Virus record (IMG/VR): IMGVR_UViG_3300010371_000050 | Location: 1 to 44,463 of that record | Reading direction: 5' to 3' (one strand) | DNA from: a virus | DNA: 44,463 nt | In this document: piece by piece, positions 29,965 through 38,645 of the stretch | Position numbering within the stretch: position 1 is the first letter of the stretch | Layout: each line of letters starts with the position of its first letter | Made by a program: the position numbers and the translations under genes | Notes under the pieces: model-generated | Databases searched by the model: none | The model's input: the letters and a program-made list of their open reading frames with translations, nothing else | What the model was told of the DNA's origin: nothing

Positions 29965-32535
29965 ATGGGCTTTTTTGCGTCGGGCACTAAAGTTCGTGCG
30001 CCGGCAAAGGCTCGCGTTAGCGATGACCTTTTGCATAAGCTCGGATGCCGCGGCTGCCCGCTGAACAAGGCCGATATCGCTTCACCGAAGATGAAGCCAT
30101 CAGGAAGTAAAGAACCGCTCATTTATATTATCGGGGAAGCACCCGGTAAAGAGGACGATAGGGAAGGGTGGCCGTTTTCGGATGAGGTCGGCAGCTATAT
30201 CCGCAAACAGTTGCCGCGCGAAGTGCGCTCCGATGTGCGGTGGTCAAACACGATCAGATGCGCAACCCCGGAACACCGACGCCCCGATAAGGTCGAAATA
30301 GAGTGTTGCCGCCCGAAACTTGAGGGTGACTTGGATGATACCCAGCCGGCGGTGATATTCGGGATGGGAGATATTCCGCTTGTCTGGGCGCAGCGTCCGC
30401 CGCCTATAGAAATGTGGCGAGGACGACGATTCCCAGTAAAGGTCGGAAAGCACACATACTGGTATTTTGCGTTTCAGCATCCGAAATTTTTTCTTGGCAC
30501 AAATGACGATCGTCGCGGCCGCAAATCCGATAACGAGATTGCGTTTGAACACGATATGCGCCGTGCTTTTGCTGAGATAAAAGACGGCTTGCCAACGCCG
30601 GTTGTACATACACCCGAGGAGGCCCGACGCGCTGTCACCTGTATCGAGGGGCGTTCGGGAAAGGATCTTGCATATGTGCTCGAATTTCTCGATTACGCGA
30701 GTACCTGCGATATTGCAGGGGTCGACTACGAAGCTACCCATTTACGTCCGTATCCGAAAGAGTTCCGTATTTTGTCCGCTGCGGTATCGGTTGCGGATGA
30801 GACGCTAGCCTTTGGCTGGCGCCACCCTCATGCCGGCTGGACCGCGGCACAGCTTAAAACCATCGAAGAGGCGTGGCTTAAATTTCTGCTATCGCCGGCC
30901 CGCAAGGCGGTTCACAACCTTTCTTACGAAATGGAGGTAACCTGTTTTCTTTACGGTAACCGGTACGCCCACGGTGTGCGCTGGGAGGATAGCCTTACCG
31001 GTGCTTTTTCCTTGGATGAACGTGTGGGGGAAACCAAACCTGGTGCGTTATCTCTTGAGTTTCTGGTTTTGCAGGAATTCGGGCTCAATATTAAACGCGG
31101 GGTTGGGCTTAATAAGGCCCGTATGATCGATGAACCGCTATCGGCTATCCTGCCTTACAACGCGGTTGATGCGAAATACCATAGGCTTTTGTTTGGCCGG
31201 CAGGAGGACCGTCTGCGCAAGGAAGGGCTTACGGAAGTTTACAGGGAAAAGCTTGAGCAGATCCCCACGGTGGTTTTGACCCAGCTTAAAGGCTTCCCGG
31301 TTGATGCCGAGGTGAATGAACAGCTATCGCGTGAATATGAGCGGAAGATAGCCGCGGCCCGCAAGGTTATCGACGCGTTGCCGGATGTTGAAACCTTTCG
31401 CAAAGTGACCGGCGCTAAGTTCAACCCGTTATCGACTACTGATGTAGCAACGATGCTGCGCGATATTCTAAAGGACAGAACCGGGCAGCCGGGTAACGGG
31501 TGGTCTACAACAAAGGAAGTGCTAAAGGCAATAAAGTCGCCAATTGGGGCTGCGGTGATAGCTTTGCGTGAGGCGCAAAAACTGAAATCAACATATGTTG
31601 ATCCGTTTAGTGTTGACTCGCCACTAGTGTTTGACCATACCCTTCACGCCAGTTTTGGTACTTGTTTTACCGAAACTGGTCGATTGCAATGTGAAGACCC
31701 TAATCTGCAAAATGTGCCCGTGCGCTCGAAAGAGGGAAAACGGGTTCGCAGCCAAATACAAAAGCGCGGCGGTATTTTCGCAAAGTTTGACCAAGGGCAG
31801 ATCGATGCGCGAATGATCGCCTGTGCTTCCCGCGATCCAAAATATTGCCATGCATTGTGGGAGGACTACGATATCCACCTTGAATGGGCGAAACGGCTTG
31901 CCCGGCACAACCCAGATTGGGTCGGCGGTAAACAATTTGTTGATGACCCGGTTGCGTTAAAGGATTTTCGCGGTAAAAAGGTGAAGAATGATTTTGTCTT
32001 TGCACTTTTCTACACTGCATCGCTTCACACAACGGCGCATCGGTTCGGGGTTGAAGATAGTTTTATGGAACCGATGTATAAAGCTTTCTGGGATTATTTT
32101 GCCCTGGTGAAGAAATGGCAGGATACGCTTATCAAGCAATTCGATGAGTTGGGTTATGTACAGCTTTTAGGCGGGTTGCGCCGGCATGCTCCGTTAGGCC
32201 GGGGGCAAATTGTAAATACACCGATCCAAGGTGCGACAAACCGTATTGTTATGGATGCGATGAACCGTTTATCGAAGATGGGCGATCCGCGGTTGCAACC
32301 AAATTTGCAACTTCATGACGATCTTTCGTTTATTTTTGACACCGAAAAGGATTTCGAGGAATGCACCCCTATTATTCTCGATGCGATGCTTGATGGCAGT
32401 GCCTTTCCCTGGATCTGCGTACCGTTGTCTGTCGAGATAGAATACGGTCCTACCTGGGCCGATACACGTTCGTTGGGAACCTATAATTCTGTGCAACGGC
32501 TCGGGTGGCCAAAACGTCCGGAAGAGTTCAAATGA
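29965..32535 (+). CDS. Family-A DNA polymerase with N-terminal uracil-DNA-glycosylase-like domain
   Basis: The 856-residue product has three parts. Residues about 20-200 resemble a UDG-superfamily domain (CRGCPLNKA at 28-36, IIGEAPGKEDDREGWPFSD at 55-73), similar in layout to the Bacillus phage SPO1 polymerase. A DEDDy 3'-5' exonuclease follows (D254/E256, N318...E322, Y398...D402). The polymerase domain has TGRLQCEDPNLQNVP at 571-585, motif A FDQGQIDAR (D609, with D614 replacing the usual Glu), motif B region KVKNDFVFALFY and motif C LHDDL (H784, D785, D786, with Asp replacing the usual Glu). Acidic residues persist at each catalytic site, so it should be active. Ribosome site GAGGTG; it overlaps the clamp-loader gene by ATGA. 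Confidence 0.95.
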   Translation: MGFFASGTKVRAPAKARVSDDLLHKLGCRGCPLNKADIASPKMKPSGSKEPLIYIIGEAPGKEDDREGWPFSDEVGSYIRKQLPREVRSDVRWSNTIRCATPEHRRPDKVEIECCRPKLEGDLDDTQPAVIFGMGDIPLVWAQRPPPIEMWRGRRFPVKVGKHTYWYFAFQHPKFFLGTNDDRRGRKSDNEIAFEHDMRRAFAEIKDGLPTPVVHTPEEARRAVTCIEGRSGKDLAYVLEFLDYASTCDIAGVDYEATHLRPYPKEFRILSAAVSVADETLAFGWRHPHAGWTAAQLKTIEEAWLKFLLSPARKAVHNLSYEMEVTCFLYGNRYAHGVRWEDSLTGAFSLDERVGETKPGALSLEFLVLQEFGLNIKRGVGLNKARMIDEPLSAILPYNAVDAKYHRLLFGRQEDRLRKEGLTEVYREKLEQIPTVVLTQLKGFPVDAEVNEQLSREYERKIAAARKVIDALPDVETFRKVTGAKFNPLSTTDVATMLRDILKDRTGQPGNGWSTTKEVLKAIKSPIGAAVIALREAQKLKSTYVDPFSVDSPLVFDHTLHASFGTCFTETGRLQCEDPNLQNVPVRSKEGKRVRSQIQKRGGIFAKFDQGQIDARMIACASRDPKYCHALWEDYDIHLEWAKRLARHNPDWVGGKQFVDDPVALKDFRGKKVKNDFVFALFYTASLHTTAHRFGVEDSFMEPMYKAFWDYFALVKKWQDTLIKQFDELGYVQLLGGLRRHAPLGRGQIVNTPIQGATNRIVMDAMNRLSKMGDPRLQPNLQLHDDLSFIFDTEKDFEECTPIILDAMLDGSAFPWICVPLSVEIEYGPTWADTRSLGTYNSVQRLGWPKRPEEFK

Positions 32536-33485
32536 GCAGTGAGTCGCTTATCAACCGTTACCGCCCTGCCCGTTTTAAGGATGTGATCGGGCAAGAGGAC
32601 ATTGTGCGTTCGTACAAGCGGGCGCTTGATGACCACACAAGCCATGCGTTTCTCTTTACGGGGCCGCCCGGTTGCGGCAAGACGTCGTTATCGCGAATAG
32701 GCGCTGCGTACGTCGGTTCAAAAGGTGCAAACCTTGTTGAGATGGATGCGGCTTCGCATAGTAGTGTTGATGCCATGCGGGCGGTAACCGAGGCGTTGAT
32801 GTATCGCCCGCTGTCGCTTGATAAGAATCCGACAAAATCCGTTATCATTGATGAGTGCCACAGCTTATCGGGTCAGGCTTGGCAGTCCCTTTTGAAAACC
32901 CTCGAAGAGCCACCCGAATGGGTCTACTTTTTTCTGTGCACAACCGATATCCGTAAGGTACCGGATACGATCAATAAGTCGCGGTGTTCCTCCTACGTGT
33001 TGCGTCCGGTAGCCGCTTCGCTGCTGGTTGATTATCTTGAGGATATTGTCAAAGCCGAAAAGTTCGATACCCCGCGTGCGGTGCTCGAACTGTGTGCGCG
33101 GCAGGCCGAAGGTTCGCCGCGCCGCGCGCTATCGAACCTTTCTGTGTGTTTTAGCGCCGCGGATAGGGCGGAAGCGGCACGGCTGATATCTGATCTTGAC
33201 GATGAGTTGGGTGGAAACGGGTATGAGCTAGCGAAGGCTCTAGCCGCCGGCTGGAGTTGGCAAAAGGTGCGACCGATTCTTGAGGGGATCGTTGCATCGG
33301 ATGAAAGCCCGGAAACCATTCGTAAGGTCGTTTCGGCCTACTTTGCCAAGATCGCAATCACCGCAAAGGATGAGAAGGCGGTGTGCGGCGCCCTCAAGAT
33401 ATTGGATAATTTTTCGACACCGTTTACTGGCGGCGAGGGTTTTACCCCTGTGGTAATTGCTGTGGGTAGGTCACTGTTCGGCTAA
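32532..33485 (+). CDS. AAA+ clamp loader (DnaX/RFC small-subunit-like)
   Basis: The 317-residue product starts MSSESLINRYRPARFKDVIG, the classic clamp-loader N-terminus. It has Walker A GPPGCGKT (44-51), Walker B SVIIDECH (103-110), the sensor/SRC-like SRCSSYVLRP and a GSPRRALSNL lid motif. It would open the clamp at 27,657 on primed DNA. A single loader gene is visible, so it may form a homopentamer or use another subunit outside the window. ATG 32532 overlaps the polymerase stop, preferred over an upstream in-frame ATG. Confidence 0.95.
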   Translation: MSSESLINRYRPARFKDVIGQEDIVRSYKRALDDHTSHAFLFTGPPGCGKTSLSRIGAAYVGSKGANLVEMDAASHSSVDAMRAVTEALMYRPLSLDKNPTKSVIIDECHSLSGQAWQSLLKTLEEPPEWVYFFLCTTDIRKVPDTINKSRCSSYVLRPVAASLLVDYLEDIVKAEKFDTPRAVLELCARQAEGSPRRALSNLSVCFSAADRAEAARLISDLDDELGGNGYELAKALAAGWSWQKVRPILEGIVASDESPETIRKVVSAYFAKIAITAKDEKAVCGALKILDNFSTPFTGGEGFTPVVIAVGRSLFG

Positions 33486-33503
33486 AGCAAATCTGCGTAT
33501 AAT
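33480..33503 (+). promoter_or_regulatory. Candidate promoter before the UvsY-like gene
   Basis: A perfect TATAAT (33498-33503) sits in the short gap between the clamp-loader and UvsY-like genes, with only a weak -35 (TGTTCG, 17-nt spacer). Transcription would start about 42 bp before the ATG. Confidence 0.4.
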
Positions 33504-33551
33504 CCCTAGCACGCCGGTAACTACTCGCAAAGTTAAGCTGGAGATAAAGTG

Positions 33552-34037
33552 ATGCCGCGTAGCCTGACTAGCGATACTGATGATTTTAAGGTATTGCGAT
33601 CCGAGCTACAGATAAATCGTGATCGGCTTGATGAAGAGCTTGTTGCTCATCCGCATAACTTCTGGCATGTCGGTGAAGCGCATGCCCGGGCTATTGATGT
33701 TCGAGACACCGCAAAGTTTATGCTTGAGCGTACTGCCGCGGAACTGGATAAGGATATTCGCGACAACGCTGTCGCCGATGGTGAAAAGATAACCGAGCCA
33801 CAGGTGAAGGCGCAGCTTATTCGCGAACCGGATTATCATAAGGCGCAGCGCGATTATCTTGCCGCTTGTCTTGATGCCGATAGGTGGAAAGCTCTGCTTG
33901 AATCTTATCGGCAACGCGGTGACGTATTGCGTGGAATGATCCAACTTGCAAATATGCGGAACTACTCCGATTCGTTTGCCCCTACCGAAAGACGTGATGC
34001 ACGCGAGCGCGTCGGTGAGAGGCGCCGTGGGAATTAG
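33552..34037 (+). CDS. UvsY-like recombination mediator (tentative)
   Basis: This 161-residue, highly charged helical protein has LQINRDRLDEELVAHPHNFW, then VRDTAKFMLERTAAELDKDI and DADRWKALLESYRQRGDVLR. The plan (helical, basic/acidic heptads, length about 140-160) resembles T4 UvsY, which loads the recombinase on gp32-coated ssDNA. Its place beside the gp32-like SSB and the UvsX/RecA-like genes supports this. Similarity is structural rather than motif-based, so it is tentative. The ATG at 33552 follows GGAG. Confidence 0.65.
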   Translation: MPRSLTSDTDDFKVLRSELQINRDRLDEELVAHPHNFWHVGEAHARAIDVRDTAKFMLERTAAELDKDIRDNAVADGEKITEPQVKAQLIREPDYHKAQRDYLAACLDADRWKALLESYRQRGDVLRGMIQLANMRNYSDSFAPTERRDARERVGERRRGN

Positions 34038-34209
34038 TTTTGTCGTTCTGACCATCGCTGCAAGCATTGTGGGACTTATTGCGATAGCGTACCTCCTAGG
34101 CGGTGCATTCGCCGCGGGTTACTATCGGGTTAAACAAGCATACATGCGACGCATTCTCAAGGATTGCGCCGATCACAGTAAGGAAAGCGAGGAACACTGT
34201 GGCCAATAG
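34027..34209 (+). CDS. Small single-span membrane protein (60 aa)
   Basis: A long hydrophobic helix (FVVLTIAASIVGLIAIAYLL) is followed by a charged tail with two Cys (KDCADHSKESEEHC). I prefer the GTG at 34027 (AGAGG before it) to an ATG at 33997, which would overlap the previous gene more. It overlaps the SSB gene start by 11 bp. The function is unknown. Confidence 0.55.
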   Translation: MGISFVVLTIAASIVGLIAIAYLLGGAFAAGYYRVKQAYMRRILKDCADHSKESEEHCGQ

Positions 34210-35641
34210 CAAGCGTTTCGATTACACACCGCCCTCATACGAGGATATGCAGGAACGGGCCGATAGAAAAGGTTCGCTCTTCGATAACTTGTTTAAGGAC
34301 GTCAAAATCTATGCAGCAAAGCAAGGCGCAAATGCGCTGCGTATTTTGCCGCCGACGTTCAAAAACAACCCGAAGCGGCATTTTGGCCTTGAGATCTTTA
34401 TTCATTACGGGGTCGGGCCGCAAGACCAACGCTATTTGTGCCTGAAAGAAAACGCGAGTTCACCGTATGACCGCTGCCCGGTGTGCGAGGCCTTGTACGA
34501 ACTCGGTTCGCGTGCTTCAAAAGAGGATAAATATCAGCTTTTACCAAAGCGCAGCTACATTTATTACGTTATCGACCGCGATGCCGAAAAGGATGGCATC
34601 TATGTTTATATGGCTTCCGGGTCGACAGATTCCGAAATCGCATCACAGTGCATCAACCACCGTACCAAAAGTTTGGTAAATATCGTTGATCCTGACGACG
34701 GGTACGACATCGAGTTCACCCGACAGGGCACCGGCCGGAACAACACTCGCTATCGCGGTTTTAAGGTGTCGCGTGACCCAAGTCCGCTTTCGGACAATAC
34801 CCGGCGGGTTGATGATTGGCTTGATGAGATTAGTGAGCGCCCGTTGGACACGATCCTGAATTTTTATACACCCGAGCGTATTGAGGAAGTGTTTTACGGT
34901 AAGCCGAAGGAGGAATCGCGACGGCGTCGTGATGACGATGATGATGATCGACCGAGTACGCAGGGTCGTCGCTTTTCGCGTGATGAAGACGATGGTGATG
35001 ACGATGCAGGTCCGTCCCGCCGCCGGGTAGTGCAGGAAGAGGACCGCCCGTTACAGCGTCGCCGCGCCCAGGATGATGATGATGAGCCGCGCCGCCTTAC
35101 TTCCCGCCGTGATGCCGATAATGAAGACAGTGGTCCCGAGGAACGGCAGTCAAGCCGTAGCCGTTCGCGCGGCGCCGATAATGACGATGATGGAGGTGAT
35201 AGCGATCGCCGTTCGGCCCGCAGTCGTCGTGAAGACGATGAGGAGCGCCCGGCGGCCCGTTCCCGTGAACGTGAACGCGACCGCGGGGGTGATGAGGAAC
35301 CGCGGGACAAGCCGCCCCGCACTAAGCTTTCGGAGGAACTTGACGACGAAATCCCTTTTGAGGACGGCCGGCGTGCCCGCGGTAGGGGTGTTGAGGACGA
35401 GGAACGTGAAGACCGTGCTTCCCGCCGCGCCACGAACGGCCACGATAGGGAGGAAGCTTCCGCACGGGGAAACAGCCGCCGCGAAGAACAGGCCGCTGAG
35501 GAACGCCCACAGCCGCGCAACCGCGAACGGCTGCGTGATGAGGAGGAGGAACAGCCCCGCGGGCGCCGCGGTAGCAACCGTGATGATGATGATAACGAGC
35601 GCTCTGAACGGTTGAAGGCGCGCCTTGCGAGTAGGGAGTAG
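34199..35641 (+). CDS. gp32-like single-stranded DNA-binding protein with long charged tail
   Basis: Residues 1-235 resemble T4 gp32. ALRILPP at 46-52 is followed by a zinc-site candidate (H61 or H69, C81, C93, C96; compare gp32 H-C-C-C), the CPVCEALYELG knuckle at 93-103, and an OB-fold core (YIYYVIDRDAEKDGIYVYMA). The last about 240 residues (238-480) are almost only Arg, Asp, Glu, Ser and Gly (for example RRRRDDDDDD), and are surely disordered. Gp32 has a short acidic tail, so this is unusually long. GTG start with GAGGA. It would coat ssDNA for the polymerase, recombinase and helicase. Confidence 0.9.
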   Translation: MANSKRFDYTPPSYEDMQERADRKGSLFDNLFKDVKIYAAKQGANALRILPPTFKNNPKRHFGLEIFIHYGVGPQDQRYLCLKENASSPYDRCPVCEALYELGSRASKEDKYQLLPKRSYIYYVIDRDAEKDGIYVYMASGSTDSEIASQCINHRTKSLVNIVDPDDGYDIEFTRQGTGRNNTRYRGFKVSRDPSPLSDNTRRVDDWLDEISERPLDTILNFYTPERIEEVFYGKPKEESRRRRDDDDDDRPSTQGRRFSRDEDDGDDDAGPSRRRVVQEEDRPLQRRRAQDDDDEPRRLTSRRDADNEDSGPEERQSSRSRSRGADNDDDGGDSDRRSARSRREDDEERPAARSRERERDRGGDEEPRDKPPRTKLSEELDDEIPFEDGRRARGRGVEDEEREDRASRRATNGHDREEASARGNSRREEQAAEERPQPRNRERLRDEEEEQPRGRRGSNRDDDDNERSERLKARLASRE

Positions 35642-35647
35642 CAGGCG

Positions 35648-36667
35648 TTGCCGCGCGAACGCTTGGATGATGCTGCGGTCGTCGAAGAATCGAGCAACTA
35701 CTTCGTCGACCAAAAAAGCCCGCTGGAGTTTATTCCTACCGGGGCGGTGGTCTTAGACTGCGTCCTTGGCGGGGGTTGGCCCCTAGGCCGCGTGGCAAAC
35801 CTTGTAGGGGATTCTTCCTCGGGAAAAACCTTGCTTGCTATCGAGGCGATGGCAAATTTCGCTAAGAAGTGGCCCCGAGGAAGGATCTTTTATCGCGAAT
35901 CAGAATCCGCTTTTGACGACGATTATGCTGCCGCTCTTGGCATGCCGGTTGATCGCGTTGAACGGCTAGCACCGGACGAGTTCGCCACGGTCGAGGATTT
36001 TTTTGAAGACCTTGGTCGGTGTATCGATGAAACCCGTAAGGCGCATATTCCCTCCATCTACATTTGTGATTCGCTTGATGCCTTGGCTGATGAAGCCGAG
36101 CTGAAACTCAAGTTCAACGAAGGCAGCTACGGCGGCACAAAGCCGAAACAGCTCGGCAAGTTGTTTCGGCAAAAAGTGTCGGATGTTGAAGCATCGCAGA
36201 TGTGCCTTATCATCATATCACAGACACGCTCTAAGATCGGCAGCATGTTTCCGCAGAAGACCCGTTCGGGCGGCGATGCGCTGAATTTCTATGCCAGCCA
36301 GATATTATGGCTGTCGCATCTCGGCGATGTAGAAAAAACCCGCGGCGGGGTGAAGCGGGTAACCGGGATCGATATCCGGGCGAAGTGCACAAAGAGCAAG
36401 ATATCGATCCCGCGGCGTACTTGCGACTTTACCATTACCTTCGGGCATGGCATCGATGATATGCTTTCCAGCCTTGACTTTCTCGAAGGGGTAAAGGCCT
36501 GGGATGAAGTGTTCGATGTGAAGCGCGACACATACAAAAAGCACTTGGCTTCCATGTCCGATGATGAATACTGGGACGAGGTCGACCGTGTTGCTGTTGA
36601 AGTGAAGCGCATCTGGCGCGATATCGAGCGACGGTTTATGGATGAAGTTCGCACAAAGAGGCGATAA
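35648..36667 (+). CDS. UvsX/RecA-like recombinase
   Basis: The 339-residue product has Walker A GDSSSGKT (54-61), a catalytic-Glu region FYRESESAFD (Glu 86 aligned with RecA Glu96), Walker B SIYICDSLDAL (Asp 141) and the RecA-core LIIISQTRSKIG, then a C-terminal helical domain. It would catalyse strand exchange and phage recombination-dependent replication with the SSB and UvsY-like proteins. It starts at a TTG with GCAGG before it. The C-terminal acidic/basic mix is shorter than RecA's. Confidence 0.92.
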   Translation: MPRERLDDAAVVEESSNYFVDQKSPLEFIPTGAVVLDCVLGGGWPLGRVANLVGDSSSGKTLLAIEAMANFAKKWPRGRIFYRESESAFDDDYAAALGMPVDRVERLAPDEFATVEDFFEDLGRCIDETRKAHIPSIYICDSLDALADEAELKLKFNEGSYGGTKPKQLGKLFRQKVSDVEASQMCLIIISQTRSKIGSMFPQKTRSGGDALNFYASQILWLSHLGDVEKTRGGVKRVTGIDIRAKCTKSKISIPRRTCDFTITFGHGIDDMLSSLDFLEGVKAWDEVFDVKRDTYKKHLASMSDDEYWDEVDRVAVEVKRIWRDIERRFMDEVRTKRR

Positions 36668-36886
36668 GTGTCGTTCGGGCTGTTGACTGCTACTAACATT
36701 GAGGATGTAGCACCAATTTTGAGGCGGGTCGCAAAAGGCTATCGCGGAGCGCAAGGCGGACGTTATCCGGCAATATGGTCGATTATTGCTGATGAAGTGG
36801 AAGCATTCGCCACTCATTTGGAAGCGGTAGTCGCAGAGGCGAAAACAATACACCCGGAAAGACCGCGATATCGCGAGAGGCTATAA
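36668..36886 (+). CDS. Hypothetical small protein (72 aa)
   Basis: The helical product (TATNIEDVAPILRRVAKGYR, YPAIWSIIADEVEAFATHLE) begins directly after the recombinase stop at a GTG with GAGG before it. It probably belongs to the same transcript. The function is unknown. Confidence 0.65.
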   Translation: MSFGLLTATNIEDVAPILRRVAKGYRGAQGGRYPAIWSIIADEVEAFATHLEAVVAEAKTIHPERPRYRERL

Positions 36887-36997
36887 ATGGAACTTGCAAT
36901 TGCGCCTGGTGTTGGCTATATAACGTGCCAAGTCGGACGTAAATGCAGTGAATCTCTCTGCTGGGCAACACCACCCTGTTGCTCACTTCCGGGGTGA
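36887..36997 (+). CDS. Possible micro-protein (36 aa), Cys-rich
   Basis: ATG 36887 immediately follows the previous stop. The product (MELAIAPGVGYITCQVGRKC, SESLCWATPPCCSLPG) has five Cys. Its first 15 bp after the ATG, GAACTTGCAATTGCG, recur inside the start of the 37152 gene, suggesting a partial duplication or a remnant. Low confidence as a real gene. Confidence 0.35.
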   Translation: MELAIAPGVGYITCQVGRKCSESLCWATPPCCSLPG

Positions 36998-37151
36998 AAC
37001 CGAGTTATCGAGCCGGCTGTCGGCGTAACCGGAACAAGAGCCCCTGGGCGGACGGTGCGGCAAAACAGGGGTGCGGGGTTTGCGGGTTTAGGCCCGGCCC
37101 CGTACCACATTCTAGCCGCCTCGTTGTAGTGTGTCATACTGTGGGGTGGCG
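36998..37151. other. Short non-coding gap
   Basis: There are 154 bp with GC-rich segments (GGGCGGACGG, AGGCCCGGCCCCG) and a possible -10 CATACT near 37,135, but no convincing promoter or gene. It separates the recombination genes from the winged-helix regulator. Confidence 0.4.
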
Positions 37152-37601
37152 ATGTCCGGTGAACTTGCAATTGCGGTCATTACGGCTGCGGGGGTCGAAG
37201 GTAAACAGGTCTTTTGTAAAAACCAGCCCACCCCGCAAGAGGTAAACCTCCTTTTTGCTTTAAGCGAGCACGTTAATAAAATTATTAGCGCGGATGCGTT
37301 GTGTGCCCGCCTCAAGATATCGGAAAATTCGTTACGGATAAACGCGACCCGTTTGCGCCGAAAACTTGCCGAAGAATGGACAATTGTAGCGGTACCGAAT
37401 AAAGGCTACCGCTTGATTTATGTCGGCGGCGAGCTTTTAGAGGCGGATCGTACCTTTATCGAAATAGAAAAAGAACTTTTAGACCCGCGGCCAGGCCCGC
37501 CGGCATTGCGGGTGCGGCGGTCACCCGAGGCGTGTCAAAGAATGCGTGAGGCGGCCATCAGAAACAAGACCCATGAAAGGTTTTACCGGCACGTCGTATA
37601 G
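37152..37601 (+). CDS. OmpR/PhoB-type winged-helix regulator
   Basis: Residues 20-85 (TPQEVNLLFALSEHVNKIIS, ADALCARLKISENSLRINAT, RLRRKLAEEWTIVAVPNKGY) match the OmpR/PhoB winged-helix DNA-binding domain, including the recognition helix and the 'GxGYRL' wing. There is no receiver domain, so it acts without a kinase partner. The C-terminal about 65 residues are basic. It may control right-arm genes. The ATG at 37152 (GGGGTGG before it) is preferred over a GTG at 37131. Confidence 0.82.
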   Translation: MSGELAIAVITAAGVEGKQVFCKNQPTPQEVNLLFALSEHVNKIISADALCARLKISENSLRINATRLRRKLAEEWTIVAVPNKGYRLIYVGGELLEADRTFIEIEKELLDPRPGPPALRVRRSPEACQRMREAAIRNKTHERFYRHVV

Positions 37602-37631
37602 ACGAGGGCAGTGCAATTTTGGCAGGCCGGT

Positions 37632-38642
37632 ATGTCCCTTATCTTTACCGCTGATCTTCATTTAAACCCGAAACCGGCGGATGAATACCGCTGGAAGTTG
37701 CTAGAGGAATGGCTTCCTCAACAAAAAGCGGATGAACTGGTTATCGGCGGCGATCTGACCGATGCCAAGGACCGGCATGATGCGCGCCTAGTAAACCGGC
37801 TGCACAAAGCTATTGATCTGTTGGCAGATCATTTTGTGATCTATATCGTGATGGGCAACCACGATTATTTTGATCGTGACCATCCGTTTTTCAATTTTCT
37901 CGACAATGAACGCCGCGATGTATTTTTTATCACCGCGCCTGAACGACACGACCTTTCGATAGGGAACGGTTATCTTGTCCCTGCCGAAGAAAATTGGGAC
38001 AAGGTGGTGTCAAAACTGAAAGCTGTTGACTACCTATTTACGCATGCTACCTTCACCGGGGCGGTATCGGAAAACGGTACCACAATGACCGGTGTTGATC
38101 CTGGTTATCTTGATGATTTTAAAGGTTACTGCCTTTCCGGCGATATCCATGTACCGCAAATTGTCCGTCGTGGTATAGAATACGTCGGTGCGCCTTATCA
38201 TACCCGGTTCGGTGATGATTTTGAACCGCGGTTGATCCGTATTGATGACAAAGGAAACCGCAGCGATCTTCACTTTCCGGCCCCGCGCAAGGTAACGATA
38301 GCGATCCGCAGCCCGGACGAGTTGAGGGAAGTTGACCAGGTTCGGCGTGGCGACCATGTGAAGGCACGGTGCTTTCTGCGCCGGGCTGAGTATGTCGAGT
38401 GGCGTGCCTATCGCGAGCAGATAAAAAAGTTTGCCGAAAGTGCCGGGTGGGTATTGTGTGGTACCGAGGCGATACCGGTTGAAGGGCAGCGCGATACAGG
38501 CGATACGGCGGCCCGTGAAGGCGGGGAACCGGTGCGCGCGGTAGTAAACCCTTCCGAACTTGTCTCGGCTTATGCAAAGCGCCACAAAGGCAGCAAGGAA
38601 CATATCCGCATAGGCAATGAGCTGATAGCAGGGGAGAATTGA
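37632..38642 (+). CDS. sbcD: SbcD/Mre11-like nuclease subunit (T4 gp47-like)
   Basis: The 336-residue product has the metallophosphoesterase motifs TADLHL (Asp 8, His 10), GGDLTDAKDRH (Asp 41), MGNHDY (Asn 76, His 77, Asp 78) and SGDIHVPQ. These coordinate two metals in Mre11/SbcD/gp47. It acts with the SbcC-like ATPase at 40,852 to process DNA ends for recombination. The two are separated by five genes, unlike the adjacent sbcD-sbcC of bacteria. The ATG at 37632 follows GCAGG. Confidence 0.92.
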   Translation: MSLIFTADLHLNPKPADEYRWKLLEEWLPQQKADELVIGGDLTDAKDRHDARLVNRLHKAIDLLADHFVIYIVMGNHDYFDRDHPFFNFLDNERRDVFFITAPERHDLSIGNGYLVPAEENWDKVVSKLKAVDYLFTHATFTGAVSENGTTMTGVDPGYLDDFKGYCLSGDIHVPQIVRRGIEYVGAPYHTRFGDDFEPRLIRIDDKGNRSDLHFPAPRKVTIAIRSPDELREVDQVRRGDHVKARCFLRRAEYVEWRAYREQIKKFAESAGWVLCGTEAIPVEGQRDTGDTAAREGGEPVRAVVNPSELVSAYAKRHKGSKEHIRIGNELIAGEN

Positions 38643-38645
38643 TTC

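Noticed and set aside
34894-35713. Long Ser/Arg-rich leftward frames opposite the SSB tail
   Set aside because: They mirror the low-complexity Arg/Asp codons of the sense strand and have no start signals.
36979-37245. Basic 88-residue frame overlapping the winged-helix gene
   Set aside because: The overlapping regulator frame has a recognisable domain; this frame has none.
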